This document shows positions 6,703-7,346 of a stretch of 7,346 nucleotides of DNA, in pieces. Within the stretch, counting starts at the first letter, position 1. Each line of letters starts with the position of its first letter. The stretch is from Planctomycetales bacterium (GTDB lineage: Bacteria > Planctomycetota > Planctomycetia > Pirellulales > UBA7805), in assembly GCA_011772275.1 (NCBI GenBank), contig WVZU01000157.1, positions 1,507-8,852 of the forward strand, given 5' to 3'. Both the position numbers and the translations under genes were made by a program. The notes beneath the pieces were generated by a model. The model made no database searches. It saw nothing but the letters and a program-made list of their open reading frames with translations, and was not told where the DNA came from.

Positions 6703-7346
6703 TCAAAGCTGTCCGAAGGCCATGATGGGAGCCCCGGGATAGGCGACGGACGAATCGGACAGACCCAGCACCACCGCATCCCGCTGGACGTGGATCGTTT
6801 CCAGGTGGCGGCCAAAAGCGTTGACGATCTTGGCCACGGGCTGGCCTGCCTGGACCACGGTTCCCGGGCGAACCAAAAACCGGATAATGCCGCTGGTCGA
6901 ACTGGTCGGCTGCTGGGAATAGGTGAGCGGCTTGTAGCGGATTTCCTCCGGCACCGGATAGGCAAAGGGCTCGCCGGTGCGGGCAACCATCTTCAAATTT
7001 TGCAGCACGTTAAACACTGCTTGAACGCCCAGTTCGACATTGGTTTCGTTCACCACGTACGATTCTCCCAATTCAACTGTCAAGGCGGCGATACCGTGCC
7101 GCAGCAGGCTGTGGGACAAGGTCCGCCGCAACGGATCGGGTTCGGTCACGCAGAGAAAACCGGTTTGGGCAGACAGCGCCTCGCTTTGCCTTTCGGCGCG
7201 GCTGCGTTTGTCTGCCGAGGGGGGCAAAGCAAAGCGGGCCTGGCACAAGGAACACGTTTGGCGGTAGCCGGCCACTGCAATTCTGTAGCCGGCCACTGCA
7301 ATTCTGTAGCCGGCTGCTGTGAAGCCGGGCCTTGGCCGGATCCGCC
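6703..7346 (-). CDS. C-terminal part of a succinylglutamate desuccinylase/aspartoacylase family protein
   Basis: The minus-strand frame is open from the window edge to the TGA at 6705-6703; a GTG at 7296 is an internal candidate start. The family (AstE/AspA, M14-type zinc hydrolases) cleaves N-acyl groups from amino acids. Recognisable sequence runs from about 7150 downward: LLRHGIAALTVELG, whose Glu (codon 7074-7072) corresponds to the family's catalytic Glu, then NVELGVQAVFNVL. The C-terminal beta-barrel follows, with GIIRFLVRPGTVVQAGQPVAKIVNAFG and a final VAYPGAPIMAFG. The zinc-ligand motifs of the N-terminal half (the HGDE-like region and the DLHT-like His) are absent from the window. 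Upstream of about 7260 the frame reads through 21-bp repeats as the heptapeptide RIAVAGY, which is not family-like. Either the gene continues beyond the edge with an inserted repeat, or it is an N-terminally truncated remnant. It converges with the QEGLA-family gene. Confidence 0.75.
   Translation of the reverse strand, partial: RIRPRPGFTAAGYRIAVAGYRIAVAGYRQTCSLCQARFALPPSADKRSRAERQSEALSAQTGFLCVTEPDPLRRTLSHSLLRHGIAALTVELGESYVVNETNVELGVQAVFNVLQNLKMVARTGEPFAYPVPEEIRYKPLTYSQQPTSSTSGIIRFLVRPGTVVQAGQPVAKIVNAFGRHLETIHVQRDAVVLGLSDSSVAYPGAPIMAFGQL
7264..7305. repeat. Two perfect tandem copies of a 21-bp repeat
   Basis: Copies at 7264-7284 and 7285-7305 are identical. Each starts with GTAGCCGGC and ends in AATTCT. 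A third start (GTAGCCGGC) follows at 7306 but diverges into a full palindrome. The unit aligns with the first 21 bases of that palindrome at about 14 positions, so it looks like a truncated REP unit that was duplicated. Because 21 is a multiple of 3, the repeat does not disturb the minus-strand reading frame. Confidence 0.85.
7306..7328 (+). repeat. REP-like palindrome (GTAG-type hairpin, element C)
   Basis: GTAG (7306-7309) is followed by the arm CCGGCT (7310-7315), a 7-nt loop containing TGTGA, and the arm AGCCGG (7323-7328), a perfect 6-bp stem. It directly follows the two tandem 21-bp units that share its first nine bases. It resembles element D at 728-750 on the opposite strand. Confidence 0.65.

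Noticed and set aside
7264..7328. CRISPR array
   Set aside because: The 21-bp units are directly adjacent with no spacers, and only two are perfect; the structure fits tandem REP units instead.

Overview
The window looks like chromosomal DNA from a planctomycete, most likely of the Pirellulales group. The reasons are a GC-rich sequence (about 60% by eye), long intergenic gaps, a TTG start with a clear ribosome binding site, and four genes whose family types I associate with that group. This assignment is an inference from gene content; no rRNA or other taxonomic marker is present.

Layout, left to right. (1) Positions 3-680, plus strand: the 3' end of a larger gene that ends in an alpha/beta-hydrolase-like domain whose nucleophile elbow carries Glu where Ser is expected. 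(2) 681-1112: a gene-free gap with a GTAG-type palindrome. (3) 1113-2438, plus: an exported peptidylarginine deiminase/agmatine deiminase family enzyme with a signal peptide and all recognisable active-site motifs. (4) 2603-4390, plus: a complete PTS enzyme I (PEP-protein phosphotransferase). (5) 4391-4771: a gap holding two facing REP-like palindromes and a candidate promoter. (6) 4772-6694, plus: a zinc metallopeptidase-like protein of the 'QEGLA motif' family (DUF1704/TIGR02421, related to eukaryotic MATCAP tyrosine carboxypeptidases). (7) 6703-7346, minus and convergent: the C-terminal part of a succinylglutamate desuccinylase/aspartoacylase family protein, whose upstream end runs into a cluster of 21-bp repeats and another REP-like palindrome.

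The genes do not form one obvious pathway. Enzyme I belongs to a phosphotransfer chain whose partner HPr is not in the window. The deiminase is separated from it by 164 bp and probably works outside the cytoplasm. The QEGLA protein and the aspartoacylase-like protein converge with only 8 bp between their stop codons. Both belong to zinc-dependent amide/peptide-cleaving families, so a link in peptide or N-acyl amino acid turnover is conceivable but unproven.

The most unusual signal is non-coding. Four short palindromes at 728-750, 4424-4447, 4477-4500 and 7306-7328 share one plan: a GTAG/GGAG/ATAG tetranucleotide directly followed by a hairpin whose loop contains GTGA. Differences in the stems are compensated. 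This matches repetitive extragenic palindromes (REPs) that in other bacteria are mobilised by REP-associated tyrosine transposases (RAYTs). One cluster lies in the open reading frame of the aspartoacylase-like gene and may have cut or rewritten its N-terminus.
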